A DNA stretch of 28,747 bases, from the NCBI GenBank assembly GCA_964467615.1, contig CAYXRK010000042.1:1-28747 (forward strand), written 5' to 3'. This document shows, piece after piece, positions 1 through 7,709 of this stretch (its first letter is position 1; each line of letters begins with the position of its first letter). This stretch comes from CAYXRK01 sp964467615 (GTDB lineage Bacteria > Hydrogenedentota > Hydrogenedentia > Hydrogenedentales > GCA-2746185). The notes under the pieces are model-generated. The model saw only the letters and a program-made list of their open reading frames with translations, searched no databases and had not been told where the DNA came from. Both the position numbers and the translations under genes were made by a program.

Positions 1-1
1 T

Positions 2-1075
2 CATACGGGCGTTGTGGGCAAGTGGCACATCGGGGCTGCGCCGCAGTTTCAGCCGCCGCAACAAGGGTTCGACTTTTTCACCGGAACGCTTCAGGGCGCG
101 GCGTTGTTCGGCGAAGAGAACGATCCGAATGTGGTGAACGCGAAACTCGAGTGGGACGGAATCGACAAATTTCTGTGGTCCATGCTGAACAACCAGATGG
201 TGCGCGACGGCACGCCTTATCAGCCGGAACAGTATCTTACGGATTTCTATGCGGACGAGGCGCTTCGATTTATCGACGAGAGCAAGGACGATCCGTTTTT
301 TCTATACCTCGCGTTCACCGCTCCTCACACGCCGTTGCAAGCGCCGAAGGAGTTCTACGATCGGCTTGATTACATCGCCGACCACAAGACGCGGGTCTAC
401 TACGCGATGATCGAATCGATGGACGCGGCGATCGGACGGGTGATGGAGAAGTTGGCGGCGTTGGGACTCGAGGAGAACACACTCATCGTGTTTTCGAGCG
501 ACAACGGGGCCGCGCCCTACACACGCATCCCAGGCACGAACGCGCCGTTTCGAGGCTCGAAGGCGACCTATTTCCAAGGCGGCGTGGTGGTGCCGTATCT
601 CGTGAAGTGGCCGGCGAAAATCTCGGCAGGCCAGGTTTCTTCTACGCCGGTCAGTTTGTTGGACATCTATCCGACTTGCGCCGCCGCCACCGGCGCGACG
701 ATGCCGACGGACCGCGCGTACGATGGCGCGAACCTGTTGCCGCTGCTTACTGGGGTTTCCAGGGCGCCCGTGCACAACACGTTGGTTTGGCGCAGCGGCA
801 CGTACAAGGCGGTACTGCACGGAGATTATCGTCTCCAGATCGACGACACGCAGAAAAAAGTTTTCCTTTACAACGTCGCCGTCGATGTCGGCGAGCGCAA
901 TAATCTAGCGGCGGCCATGCCGGAGAAAGTCGCGGAATTGAAGGCGATCATCGAAAAGGCTGAAGCGGATTTTATCGAGCCGATCTGGCAGACGCCAGCG
1001 TACACCGAGGTGCCCGCGGACGTCTGGCCGTTTAAGATGCCTGATGATGCGGAGTACGTGTATTTTCCCGTCTAG
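2..1075 (+). CDS. Sulfatase (arylsulfatase family), 5' end outside window
   Basis: C-terminal ~357 residues of a type I sulfatase, which hydrolyses sulfate esters, often on polysaccharides. The reading frame is open to the first base. The visible protein starts just before the conserved GKWHIG motif, whose Lys and His contact the sulfate. Further on are the FSSDNGA metal-binding motif (Asp-Asn) and the RGSK...GGVVVPYLVKWP block typical of the family. The N-terminus with the Cys/Ser that becomes formylglycine is outside the window, so activation class and signal peptide cannot be judged. An internal GTG at 14 is not a real start because the conserved motif runs through it. The stop overlaps the stop of the opposing thiS gene within a CTAG tetranucleotide at 1072-1075. 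Substrate unknown. Confidence 0.93.
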   Translation, partial: HTGVVGKWHIGAAPQFQPPQQGFDFFTGTLQGAALFGEENDPNVVNAKLEWDGIDKFLWSMLNNQMVRDGTPYQPEQYLTDFYADEALRFIDESKDDPFFLYLAFTAPHTPLQAPKEFYDRLDYIADHKTRVYYAMIESMDAAIGRVMEKLAALGLEENTLIVFSSDNGAAPYTRIPGTNAPFRGSKATYFQGGVVVPYLVKWPAKISAGQVSSTPVSLLDIYPTCAAATGATMPTDRAYDGANLLPLLTGVSRAPVHNTLVWRSGTYKAVLHGDYRLQIDDTQKKVFLYNVAVDVGERNNLAAAMPEKVAELKAIIEKAEADFIEPIWQTPAYTEVPADVWPFKMPDDAEYVYFPV

Positions 1076-1278
1076 GTCGAACCACCGCCGACGATCCGGA
1101 TGAGTTCGACTACATCGCCGTCTGACAACACGGTGGTATTCATCTCTTCGCGCGGCAAAATGCGTTCGTTGATTTGGACGGCCATCATTTCGGGTTTGAC
1201 GCCAAGCGACGCGACGAGTTGCCGCGCGGTCGTGCCGGGGACGACATCGCGCGGTCCGCCATTGACGGTGATATTCAC
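1072..1278 (-). CDS. thiS: ThiS-like sulfur carrier protein
   Basis: 68-residue beta-grasp protein of the ThiS/MoaD type, the sulfur carrier for thiamine thiazole synthesis. It has the small-protein length, the INERILPREE segment that matches INQQIVPREQ of E. coli ThiS, and the DGDVVELIRIVGGG tail. I chose the GTG at 1278-1276 because it gives the usual ThiS N-terminus (VNITVNGG); it lies 8 nt after the xylose isomerase stop, so the two are probably cotranscribed. Oddity: the chain ends GGGST, two residues beyond the diglycine that must be C-terminal for thiocarboxylation. No thiG, thiF or thiE is nearby. It could instead be another ubiquitin-like sulfur carrier. Confidence 0.82.
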   Translation of the reverse strand: MNITVNGGPRDVVPGTTARQLVASLGVKPEMMAVQINERILPREEMNTTVLSDGDVVELIRIVGGGST

Positions 1279-1286
1279 TGTGGGCC

Positions 1287-2603
1287 CTACACGTACCGAT
1301 TGAGGACGTTCTCGAGAAATTCCTGGCGTCCGGATTTTGGCCGTGGATTGATGCTGTCCTTCTTGACGCGCGCCGCCAAGTCGCCGAGGCACACCTTGCC
1401 GGAAAGGATTTCCTTTCCCAGCGGCCCGTTCCATCCGGCATAGCGTTCATCAAGCGGCCCCTGAAGCGCCTTGCTCTCGATGAGCGCCGCCGCGTTGAGC
1501 AGCCCGCGCGCCATGACGTCCATCCCGCCGACGTGCGCGTGAAACAGGTCCGCGGCATCAATGCTTTGCCGGCGGACCTTCGCGTCGAAATTGAAGCCGC
1601 CCGTCGTGAGTCCGCCGCCCTGCAAGATTGTGTACATGACCAGCGTCGCCTCGGAGACGTCGTTGGGAAATTGGTCCGTGTCCCAGCCGAGGAGCGTGTC
1701 GCCGCGATTAACGTCGAGGCTGCCGAAGATTCCGTTGGCGATGGCGTAGGCGATCTCGTGGTGAAAGCTGTGTCCGGCAAGCGTGGCGTGGTTGGCCTCG
1801 ATGTTGAGTTTGTACTCGCCGACGAGGCCGTGCCTTTGGAGGAACGCGTAGCACGCGGCACAGTCGTGGTCGTACTGGTGCTTCGTCGGCTCGTGCGGCT
1901 TCGGTTCGATGAGCAGCGTGCCGCGAAATCCGATTTTGTGTTTGTGTTCGGCGACGAGCTTCAGAAAGCACGCGAGTTGCTCGCCTTCGTGCTTGAGGTC
2001 GGTGTTGAGCAGCGTCTCGTACCCCTCGCGCCCGCCCCAGAGCACGTAGTTCTCGCCGCCGAGGCGGTGCGTCGTTTCGAGCACGTGCTTGACCTGCGCC
2101 GCCGCATACGCAAACACCTCCGGGTCTGGGTTCGTCGCCGCGCCGGACATGTAGCGCGGATGGCTGAATAGGTTCGCCGTGCCCCAGAGCAGTTTGGTGC
2201 CGGTGCGCGCCATTTCCGCTTGCATTTTTTCGGCGATGCGCGAGAGATTGTCGTTGAATTCGGCGAGCGATGCGCCTTCGGGCGCGGCGTCTACGTCGTG
2301 GAAACAGAAATACTTGACGCCGAGTTTTTCGATGAACTCGAAGGCCGCGTGGAGTTTACGCTCGGCGAGGACCATCGGGTCCGCCCCGGTGAACCACGGG
2401 CGCTCGATTGTTCCCACGCCGAACATGTCCGATCCCGGCCAACAGAACGTGTGCCAGTAACACACGGCAAAACGCAGGTGCTCGGCCATCGTCTTGCCGA
2501 GGACCTTTCGCCCGGCGTCGTAGTGCCGAAACGCCAGCGGGTCCGTGGATTCGGGGCCTTCAAATGAAATCCGGCCGATGCCGGAGAAATACTCGCCGCT
2601 CAT
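1287..2603 (-). CDS. xylA: Xylose isomerase
   Basis: 438 residues, essentially the E. coli XylA length (440). It interconverts D-xylose and D-xylulose in the cytoplasm with two divalent metals. Conserved blocks appear in order: FCFHDVDAAPEG (catalytic His and Asp), VLWGGREGYETLLNTDL, the metal/Lys block LLIEPKPHEPTKHQYDHD, KLNIEANHATLAGH, GSLDVNRGDTLLGWDTDQFP and FHAHVGGMD. All expected active-site residues seem present. The ATG at 2603 has a GGAG 8 nt upstream. No xylulokinase, xylose transporter or XylR is adjacent, so the pentose pathway must be encoded elsewhere. A thiS gene follows on the same strand. Confidence 0.96.
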   Translation of the reverse strand: MSGEYFSGIGRISFEGPESTDPLAFRHYDAGRKVLGKTMAEHLRFAVCYWHTFCWPGSDMFGVGTIERPWFTGADPMVLAERKLHAAFEFIEKLGVKYFCFHDVDAAPEGASLAEFNDNLSRIAEKMQAEMARTGTKLLWGTANLFSHPRYMSGAATNPDPEVFAYAAAQVKHVLETTHRLGGENYVLWGGREGYETLLNTDLKHEGEQLACFLKLVAEHKHKIGFRGTLLIEPKPHEPTKHQYDHDCAACYAFLQRHGLVGEYKLNIEANHATLAGHSFHHEIAYAIANGIFGSLDVNRGDTLLGWDTDQFPNDVSEATLVMYTILQGGGLTTGGFNFDAKVRRQSIDAADLFHAHVGGMDVMARGLLNAAALIESKALQGPLDERYAGWNGPLGKEILSGKVCLGDLAARVKKDSINPRPKSGRQEFLENVLNRYV

Positions 2604-2643
2604 GCATGGTTCTCCAATGCGCGAGCGTCGAGTTTAACAAATC

Positions 2644-2696
2644 ATCGCCGGCGTTGTCCGGCAACTACCATTAGTCCTCACGCGTTTGCCGGCGAT
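2644..2696 (-). terminator. Inverted repeat after the pseudopilin operon
   Basis: ATCGCCGGC (2644-2652) and GCCGGCGAT (2688-2696) are perfect 9-bp inverted arms 35 nt apart, immediately after the last prepilin stop codon. A smaller GCCGG/CCGGC hairpin lies inside. No T-run follows on the minus strand, so it is not a classical intrinsic terminator. It could stabilise the 3' end or assist factor-dependent termination. Confidence 0.35.
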
Positions 2697-3386
2697 TCAG
2701 TATCGCCAAAGCGCTGATTTTTCGTCCGGGAGAAATTGCACCGGGTCGTCGAACTCGATGCCTTCGGGCCGGTAGGGCAGATTGATTCCCGCCATTTGCT
2801 TGCCCTTGATGAAGGAAACCGTGCCGTCCATCCATAGAACGTTCGAGCCGCCGGGAATATGGTTGAAACCGGAAGGCGACCAAGCGCCGATGTCCCACAT
2901 CAACGGTACTTTTGGAAACCCTGCGTCGACGATTGGCGGACGTTGAATGGGTGCGTGCATGTAAGCGCCGAGATAATCGTATGCTGCGCGAATGCTGGCC
3001 TGCGCCAACAATCCCGCATTTGCTCTGCTTACGTCCGGTCCGTCGTCCTCCCAGGCACCGAACGAATAATCGTCCGCCGAGACCCTTGCGCTTGACGGAC
3101 AGGCGAATGGTGACAACGTAGTTAGGTATCTTCTGCCGAGTGGTAGCAAGCAATCCCCGTTGCCATTCCCCCCAGACCACGGGAATTCGTCCTTGTTTTC
3201 GTCGGCGTACATGTGCAGCGCGAGGCCGAGTTGGGACAGATTACTGAGACAACTCGCGCGGCGGGCGGCCTCTCTCGATCGCGCCAAGGCCGGGAGCAAA
3301 ATTGCCGCGAGAATGCCGATGATCGCGATGATCACGAGCAGTTCGAGCAACGTAAAGCCCGATCGGGCCGAACGACTATTCGCCAT
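2697..3386 (-). CDS. DUF1559-like prepilin-type protein
   Basis: 229 residues. A type IV/type II-secretion class III signal lies at residues ~9-35 (SGFTLLELLVIIAIIGILAA), with cleavage expected between Gly and Phe and Glu at +5. The rest resembles the DUF1559/H-X9-DG prepilin family abundant in Planctomycetota and relatives: CLSNLSQLGLALHMYADEN after the helix and a late HIPGGSNVLWMDG segment. Here ten residues, not nine, separate His and Asp-Gly. The ATG at 3386 has GGAG upstream and overlaps the previous gene's end by 11 nt. It is the last gene of the operon and the best candidate for its main pseudopilus subunit or passenger. Confidence 0.9.
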   Translation of the reverse strand: MANSRSARSGFTLLELLVIIAIIGILAAILLPALARSREAARRASCLSNLSQLGLALHMYADENKDEFPWSGGNGNGDCLLPLGRRYLTTLSPFACPSSARVSADDYSFGAWEDDGPDVSRANAGLLAQASIRAAYDYLGAYMHAPIQRPPIVDAGFPKVPLMWDIGAWSPSGFNHIPGGSNVLWMDGTVSFIKGKQMAGINLPYRPEGIEFDDPVQFLPDEKSALWRY

Positions 3387-3813
3387 GAGCGTCTCCGTTT
3401 CGGACGCGGCGAATGGATTCGGTGGATATACCGCCGTTGCGCAGGGTAATCACGCTCTCGTATACGACCCGCGCAAACACCACGGGGCCGTCCGCATAGA
3501 CGCCGGTTGACGTGACCGCATAGCGCGACGACGATTCCGGCCGAATGGTAAGAGTGAATTCGCCATCGCCTATCGCTGTGCGTTCTTCGTGGTCCTTGCT
3601 TGCGCTTCGCGCGAGAATGAGCGCCTTCGCCTTTTCGACGCCTGATTCGGCGGCGTATCTCGCGATGACCTCGTTCTCTACGCCGCCGCTCGTCCGGTTC
3701 GTCTGCTGCACGCGGACGATGAACGCACTTGATATGCCCGCAAGCGCGGCAATCAGAAAAAGCACGAGGAACAGGGCCGCGCCGGAGTCGTTCCGTCTCA
3801 TACGGTTTCTCAT
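3376..3813 (-). CDS. PilX/GspK-like minor pseudopilin
   Basis: 145 residues. The N-terminus is short and basic (MRNRMRRNDSG), followed by ALFLVLFLIAALAGISSAFI, a helix of the kind seen in PilX and GspK, which have a degenerate prepilin signal. The segment IARYAAESGVEKAKALIL matches the Ala-Glu-Ser-Gly/Ala stretch downstream of that helix in the PilX/GspK family. The ATG at 3813-3811 overlaps the previous stop as ATGA, implying translational coupling; this excludes the longer upstream extension. At 145 residues it is shorter than GspK (~300), so PilX-like is the better analogy. Confidence 0.78.
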   Translation of the reverse strand: MRNRMRRNDSGAALFLVLFLIAALAGISSAFIVRVQQTNRTSGGVENEVIARYAAESGVEKAKALILARSASKDHEERTAIGDGEFTLTIRPESSSRYAVTSTGVYADGPVVFARVVYESVITLRNGGISTESIRRVRNGDAHGE

Positions 3814-4346
3814 CGCGCGCTCCCGGTCGCGGCGGTGAACGTGTTCACGCTCGGCAGCGAATTGACCGTGCCCGCCGTATCGATCTCGGCGGTGAGCGTC
3901 ACGCATGCGCGGTCCGCGCCGTAGTCGAAACGCCACGACTTGAGCGGTTGCGAGAGCGTGGTCAGTTTCAGGATTTCCGTTTCGTCGCCCTTGAGTCGCA
4001 CGGTTGCGACACTCAGCATGCCCGGCTTGGAAAGTTCGCCCATGACCCGGTACACGTCGTCTTCGTCACGAAGCACAAGGCGATGTTCGTCGCTGTGCAA
4101 GGATCCGGCGGCGGCGGCAATGCCGCGCGCGCCGTCGGTGATCTCGCGGAAGGCGGTCTCGATGTCGCGGACGCGATCCATGCGATCGAGGACGAGGTGG
4201 CTTCGTTCGGACAAGCGGCCCGCGCGGATGAAGAAGCTCATGGAGAGGTTAACCAGTACTGCAAACAGCGCGATGTAGCCGAGCATTTCGAGCAGGGCGT
4301 AGCCGCGCGTGCGGAGAGAACGCGGAATGTTGGGCCGGTGGGTCAT
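3810..4346 (-). CDS. Prepilin-type minor pseudopilin (GspJ-like position)
   Basis: 178 residues. The N-terminus has the prepilin pattern RGYALLEMLGYIALFAVLVN (Gly/Tyr cleavage site, Glu at +5). The remainder is beta-rich and ends at an ATGA junction with the next gene. The first ATG that yields a class III leader is at 4346, which overlaps the previous stop as ATGA; a longer open frame upstream runs antisense-like through the neighbour and is not used. No clear Shine-Dalgarno is seen, consistent with coupling. Position after a GspI-like and before a PilX/GspK-like gene suggests the GspJ role at the pseudopilus tip. Family assignment beyond prepilin-like is inference. Confidence 0.78.
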   Translation of the reverse strand: MTHRPNIPRSLRTRGYALLEMLGYIALFAVLVNLSMSFFIRAGRLSERSHLVLDRMDRVRDIETAFREITDGARGIAAAAGSLHSDEHRLVLRDEDDVYRVMGELSKPGMLSVATVRLKGDETEILKLTTLSQPLKSWRFDYGADRACVTLTAEIDTAGTVNSLPSVNTFTAATGSAR

Positions 4347-4867
4347 GGATGCGGGCTTTCGGGTCCACCCAAGGTCCCTGCTTTCGCAGGGATGACATTT
4401 GTGGGGTCGGTTGGTGATCGGCCTACATTTGTGGGGGTACTTGGCGATGCGACGGTACTGGTTCGTCCTGAGCGCGCGAGGAGCATCTCGAGCGAGGCGG
4501 ACGTTGGGCGGCCGTTTTCGGTGATCCAGCGAATGGTTGCGCGGATGTGCAGCAGGGGCAGCGCGGAATCGACTTCGACGGTAAGTTCCGGCTTCGCCAG
4601 CCGCAAGGTTTCCAATTCCGGTGTATGGCTTATAAACGGGAGCGCGTTGCCGATCGCGATTTGGCCCAGTGGCGTTGCGCGAAGGGTCTCGAGTTCGTTT
4701 TGAATGGCGCGCAGGGCGATTTGACGTTCGTTCGCGGCGCGCGCGGACCACACGCCCACGTGAAACATTTGCACCATGCCGAATGCGCAGGTGGTGAGCA
4801 GAAAAAACGCCGTCGTGAGTTCGAGCAGCGAAAAGCCTTCGGCGGTCGAGGCGCGGCGCCCGCTCAT
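4343..4867 (-). CDS. Prepilin-type minor pseudopilin (GspI-like) with repeat-derived C-terminus
   Basis: 174 residues. The leader AEGFSLLELTTAFFLLTT has a class III prepilin signal (Gly/Phe, Glu at +5), and the helix continues to about residue 35. The ARAANERQIALRAIQNELETLRA segment after the helix resembles GspI/PilV-like proteins. The ATG at 4867 overlaps the gspF stop as ATGA. The last ~30 residues are encoded by a palindromic repeat and short direct repeats, giving ...DPTNVIPAKAG..., a tail commonly produced when an interspersed repeat enters a 3' end. The native C-terminus was probably near residue 145. Confidence 0.8.
   Translation of the reverse strand: MSGRRASTAEGFSLLELTTAFFLLTTCAFGMVQMFHVGVWSARAANERQIALRAIQNELETLRATPLGQIAIGNALPFISHTPELETLRLAKPELTVEVDSALPLLHIRATIRWITENGRPTSASLEMLLARSGRTSTVASPSTPTNVGRSPTDPTNVIPAKAGTLGGPESPHP
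4375..4392. repeat. REP-like palindrome inside coding sequence
   Basis: TCCCTGC-TTTC-GCAGGGA is a perfect 7-bp stem with a 4-nt loop. On the minus strand, with its flank, it encodes VIPAKAG, the usual translation of a widespread class of short bacterial palindromes. It lies near the 3' end of the GspI-like gene and ~30 nt before the next gene's start. Confidence 0.75.
4395..4436. repeat. Pair of 12-bp direct repeats
   Basis: ACATTTGTGGGG occurs at 4395-4406 and again at 4425-4436, a 30-bp period, directly adjoining the palindrome at 4375-4392. On the minus strand each copy encodes Pro-Thr-Asn-Val within the GspI-like protein tail. They look like part of the same inserted element or a short tandem duplication. 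Confidence 0.6.
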
Positions 4868-6051
4868 AGGTCCGCCATCAGCGCGTCAATCAGGCCGCTC
4901 AACATCGTGTAGAGGGACGCGCACGCGAAAAACGTAATCACGCCTACAATGCCCACGCCGAGCGGTACGAGACTGTCCACCAACAGACGCCGAATGCGCC
5001 GGGCATCGCGCCGGTACAATTCGTCAATCTTTTCGCAACTCACGGCGACGTTCGCCGAGCGCTCTCCAAGGGCTATCAAGATTCGGAACGACTGCGGCAG
5101 CAAGTACGTCTCGCGTTCGACAGCCTCATTGAGCGACGTGCCGCTCTCGACCGCCTTTGACAGTCGCGCGAACAGCCGCGCGTATCCCGCGTTGAGTTTC
5201 GCCAGAGACGTTCGCCACAGGGCGGTGTGTAGCGGCACGCCGCCGCGAATCAGTTTGTCGAGCACGGACGCCGCGTGCGAAAGGTTGCGCCGCACGAACA
5301 GCGTGCCAAACAGGGGTATCGGCCGCAACAGGCGGGCGGCGACTTGCTGAAAAAATGCACTTCGTCGATAGACCATTCGCGTCGCGACGAAAAGCAACAC
5401 CGCAGCCACGGCGGCGGCATTGATCGCGTTCCAATGATTGACGACTACGTCCGAAACACGGCTGAAAAATTCGAGAAGACGGGGCAGCCTCTGTCCAAAA
5501 TCGGCGTAAAGCTCGATGAATACCGGGATGACCCGCCACAATAGAAATCCGACAATCGAAAAATGGGCCGACAGCAGAAGGCCGAAGTAGAACAGCGTGA
5601 GCGAGACGTCGCTGACGGCGAGCATGCGGTATTCCAATTCGTCGCGATAGGCGTCGAACGCGTCGGCGGGGTTGCCAGCGGACTCCGCCGCAGTGACGGA
5701 GTCGCTCAGTTGCCGGGGAAAGAACCTGGGTAACCGCGACATGGCTTCGCCGAGCGATTGCCCGGCGTCGATGTCGTCGCGCATTTCGAGCAGCACGGCG
5801 AGCACTTGGCGGCTGGGCGCGTCGTGCGACGCAGCGTGGAGGCCCGCCGCCAGCGGGGCGTTGGTGCGGACGAGAATCTGCAAGGCATCGAGCACGAAGA
5901 GCTGATTGCGGAGTTTGGTCTGCCTGCGAAAGACGCGTGACTCGAGCCAACTCAGTCTCGAGACCCGGCCGCGGCCTTTGCGCGGGAACGAATGGCCGGT
6001 AAAGGGCACGTCGGAGAGGAGGACCGCCCAGATTCGATCGCGCAGCGGCAT
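4864..6051 (-). CDS. GspF/PilC-family inner-membrane platform protein (second copy)
   Basis: 395 residues with the two-repeat GspF architecture. Each half is a helical cytoplasmic bundle followed by membrane helices: about residues 145-180 (VSLTLFYFGLLLSAHFSIVG), 210-235 and a last one near 365-390 (GVGIVGVITFFACASLYTML). The motifs LVRTNAPLAAGL...GQSLGEAM and LIRGGVPLHTAL...GTSLNEAV are the paired family signatures. GspF holds the assembly ATPase to the pseudopilus base. The first ~40 residues are unusual for GspF. The ATG at 6051 lies 5 nt after the preceding gspF stop. It is a diverged paralogue of that neighbour, so the platform might be a heteromer. Confidence 0.87.
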   Translation of the reverse strand: MPLRDRIWAVLLSDVPFTGHSFPRKGRGRVSRLSWLESRVFRRQTKLRNQLFVLDALQILVRTNAPLAAGLHAASHDAPSRQVLAVLLEMRDDIDAGQSLGEAMSRLPRFFPRQLSDSVTAAESAGNPADAFDAYRDELEYRMLAVSDVSLTLFYFGLLLSAHFSIVGFLLWRVIPVFIELYADFGQRLPRLLEFFSRVSDVVVNHWNAINAAAVAAVLLFVATRMVYRRSAFFQQVAARLLRPIPLFGTLFVRRNLSHAASVLDKLIRGGVPLHTALWRTSLAKLNAGYARLFARLSKAVESGTSLNEAVERETYLLPQSFRILIALGERSANVAVSCEKIDELYRRDARRIRRLLVDSLVPLGVGIVGVITFFACASLYTMLSGLIDALMADL

Positions 6052-6056
6052 GCGGC

Positions 6057-7274
6057 TTACCCGGAGATTGCGTCGCCGAGACTAAACATCGGAAGGTACA
6101 TCGAGACGACGATGAAGCCGACGGTGAGGCCGACGAAGATGATCAGAAGCGGCGCGAGAATTTGTCCGAGCCCGCGTTGCAACATCAACAATTGTTGTTC
6201 GTACGTCCGGCCCAGGTTGGCGAGCGTTTGTTCGACCTGTCCGCGCGATTCCCCCGTGGCCAACGACCAACAAAACAAGTGCGGGAAATAGCCTGACTCG
6301 GCGAGGGAATCGGATATCGACTCGCCGGCGGAGACACGTGTCGCCGCGCGAACTACGCGGCGGCGCAGGACGGCGCTTCCGGATGCGGCGCCCGCGAGGT
6401 CGAGGCTTTCCACTATGGGAACGTTGCTCGCCAATAGCAGCCCAAGCGATCGAGTGAACCGCGCGAGCGCCCCCAGCGTGAACGTGCGACCGAGGATGGG
6501 GACCGTTTCGAGCAGCCGGTCCATTGCGTAACGCCCGCGTTCGGACCTTCGGAGCAGTCGCGTTGCGCCCCACGCGGACACCGCAGCCGCCACGATGACG
6601 ACCGCTGCGCCTGGGCCAAGGTTCGAGACGATGGAGCTCAAATCCACCACGAATTGCGTCGGGGCAGGCAGGCCCGCGCCAAAGTCCTGAAATATTTCGG
6701 CGAATACAGTCACTACCCTGGTGCTCAAAAACCAGAGCAGCAGAATGGCCGTAACGACGACCATCGTTGGGTAGGCGAGCGCCATGCGTAGCGAATTGCG
6801 AAAGTCGAGGATGCGCGCCGACTGCGTACTGAGGATCGACAACACCCCCGCAAGATTGCCGGACCTTTCTCCCGCGCGAATCATGCTGACGTACGTGGCC
6901 GGGAAACTGTCCGGGTGTCGCTTAAGCGACTCTTCGAGCGACTCGCCGCGTTCCATATCGCGCATGAGGTCTTCGAGCACGGGCTTTAGCCTGGATCGGC
7001 GCAAGTCGGCGGCGATGGAGCGCAGCGCGGGGACGAAGGGCAGTTCGGATTTGACGATGATGAGCAACTGTTCGTTGAGCAGGTGAACGTCTTCCCAGCT
7101 CAGCGTCTTGCGGGCGAAGGGCAGGCCAGAGCCAATCGCGAGCGGCCGCACTTCATTAACCTGGAGTCCCCGCTCTTGAAGGATCGCCGTGACCGCCGCC
7201 GCCGAAGCCTCGTCCATCGTGCCCTCGAATACCTCGCCCTTCGGATCGACGGCACGATAGGTAAACAGCGCCAT
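6057..7274 (-). CDS. gspF: GspF/PilC-family inner-membrane platform protein (first copy)
   Basis: 405 residues, the normal GspF length. The N-terminus FTYRAVDPKGEVFEGTMDE is the canonical start of the family. The paired helical domains carry LIIVKSELPFVPALRSIA...GESLEESLKRHPDSFPATYVSMIRAGERSGNL and a second, similar GESISDSL...FCWSLATGESRGQVEQTL. Membrane helices lie near residues 168-190, 220-240 and 370-395. It is closer to textbook GspF than the next gene. The ATG at 7274 sits 3 nt after the anti-sigma stop. No GspE-type ATPase or secretin gene is in the window, so those components must be encoded elsewhere. Confidence 0.93.
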   Translation of the reverse strand: MALFTYRAVDPKGEVFEGTMDEASAAAVTAILQERGLQVNEVRPLAIGSGLPFARKTLSWEDVHLLNEQLLIIVKSELPFVPALRSIAADLRRSRLKPVLEDLMRDMERGESLEESLKRHPDSFPATYVSMIRAGERSGNLAGVLSILSTQSARILDFRNSLRMALAYPTMVVVTAILLLWFLSTRVVTVFAEIFQDFGAGLPAPTQFVVDLSSIVSNLGPGAAVVIVAAAVSAWGATRLLRRSERGRYAMDRLLETVPILGRTFTLGALARFTRSLGLLLASNVPIVESLDLAGAASGSAVLRRRVVRAATRVSAGESISDSLAESGYFPHLFCWSLATGESRGQVEQTLANLGRTYEQQLLMLQRGLGQILAPLLIIFVGLTVGFIVVSMYLPMFSLGDAISG

Positions 7275-7277
7275 GTT

Positions 7278-7709
7278 TCAGTTCCGCCCCTTAGGCCCAG
7301 GTGTCCAGCCTAGTTCTTTCGATATCGTCGAGTTGTGTTTGGAAAACTCGCGCGCGAGCGGCGAATCATCTCGCGCGCTTGCGGATACCAAACCGGCCGC
7401 CGCAAGACACCCCGTGAGCGCGAGCATCGCTACGAGCATGAGCTTGCCCGCGCGACGTGGGCGCAAACGTGGCGCAGGCAGCGGAGGCGGCGTCTCGCGC
7501 ATGCGCATGCGAAGGTCCTTCCAACCGTTCCAGGCCGGCGGCGATTTGCGCGCCCGTCGCAGCGCGGGCATCACGTCAGCAAGTAAGTGCGCCTCCTCGC
7601 GGCAAACGGAACAGTGGGTGAGATGGACCTCGACTCGGCGCGCCTCCAGGAGCGGTAGCCTCGACTCAATGTACTCGGCGAGGCGATTTTCAAAGCGGTA
7701 GCAATTCAT
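7278..7709 (-). CDS. Zinc-finger anti-sigma factor, membrane-anchored
   Basis: 143 residues. The N-terminal anti-sigma (ZAS/zf-HC2) domain has Cys3, then His29-x3-Cys33-x2-Cys36 (HLTHCSVC), the zinc-binding set of this family. A proline/arginine-rich linker leads to one membrane helix (LMLVAMLALTGCLAAAGLVS, about residues 90-110) and a short external tail. The ATG overlaps the sigma factor stop as ATGA, the standard arrangement for a sigma/anti-sigma pair. It presumably holds the sigma factor at the membrane until a signal releases it. That the pair heads a pseudopilin operon suggests it controls that operon. Confidence 0.88.
   Translation of the reverse strand: MNCYRFENRLAEYIESRLPLLEARRVEVHLTHCSVCREEAHLLADVMPALRRARKSPPAWNGWKDLRMRMRETPPPLPAPRLRPRRAGKLMLVAMLALTGCLAAAGLVSASARDDSPLAREFSKHNSTISKELGWTPGPKGRN

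Noticed and set aside
302..820. Minus-strand open frame over the sulfatase
   Set aside because: Arg-rich translation without motifs, opposite a conserved sulfatase; a GC-rich shadow frame.
905..1861. Long minus-strand frame of 318 codons
   Set aside because: Its translation is Arg/Ser/Thr-rich and it overlaps xylA and thiS in another frame.
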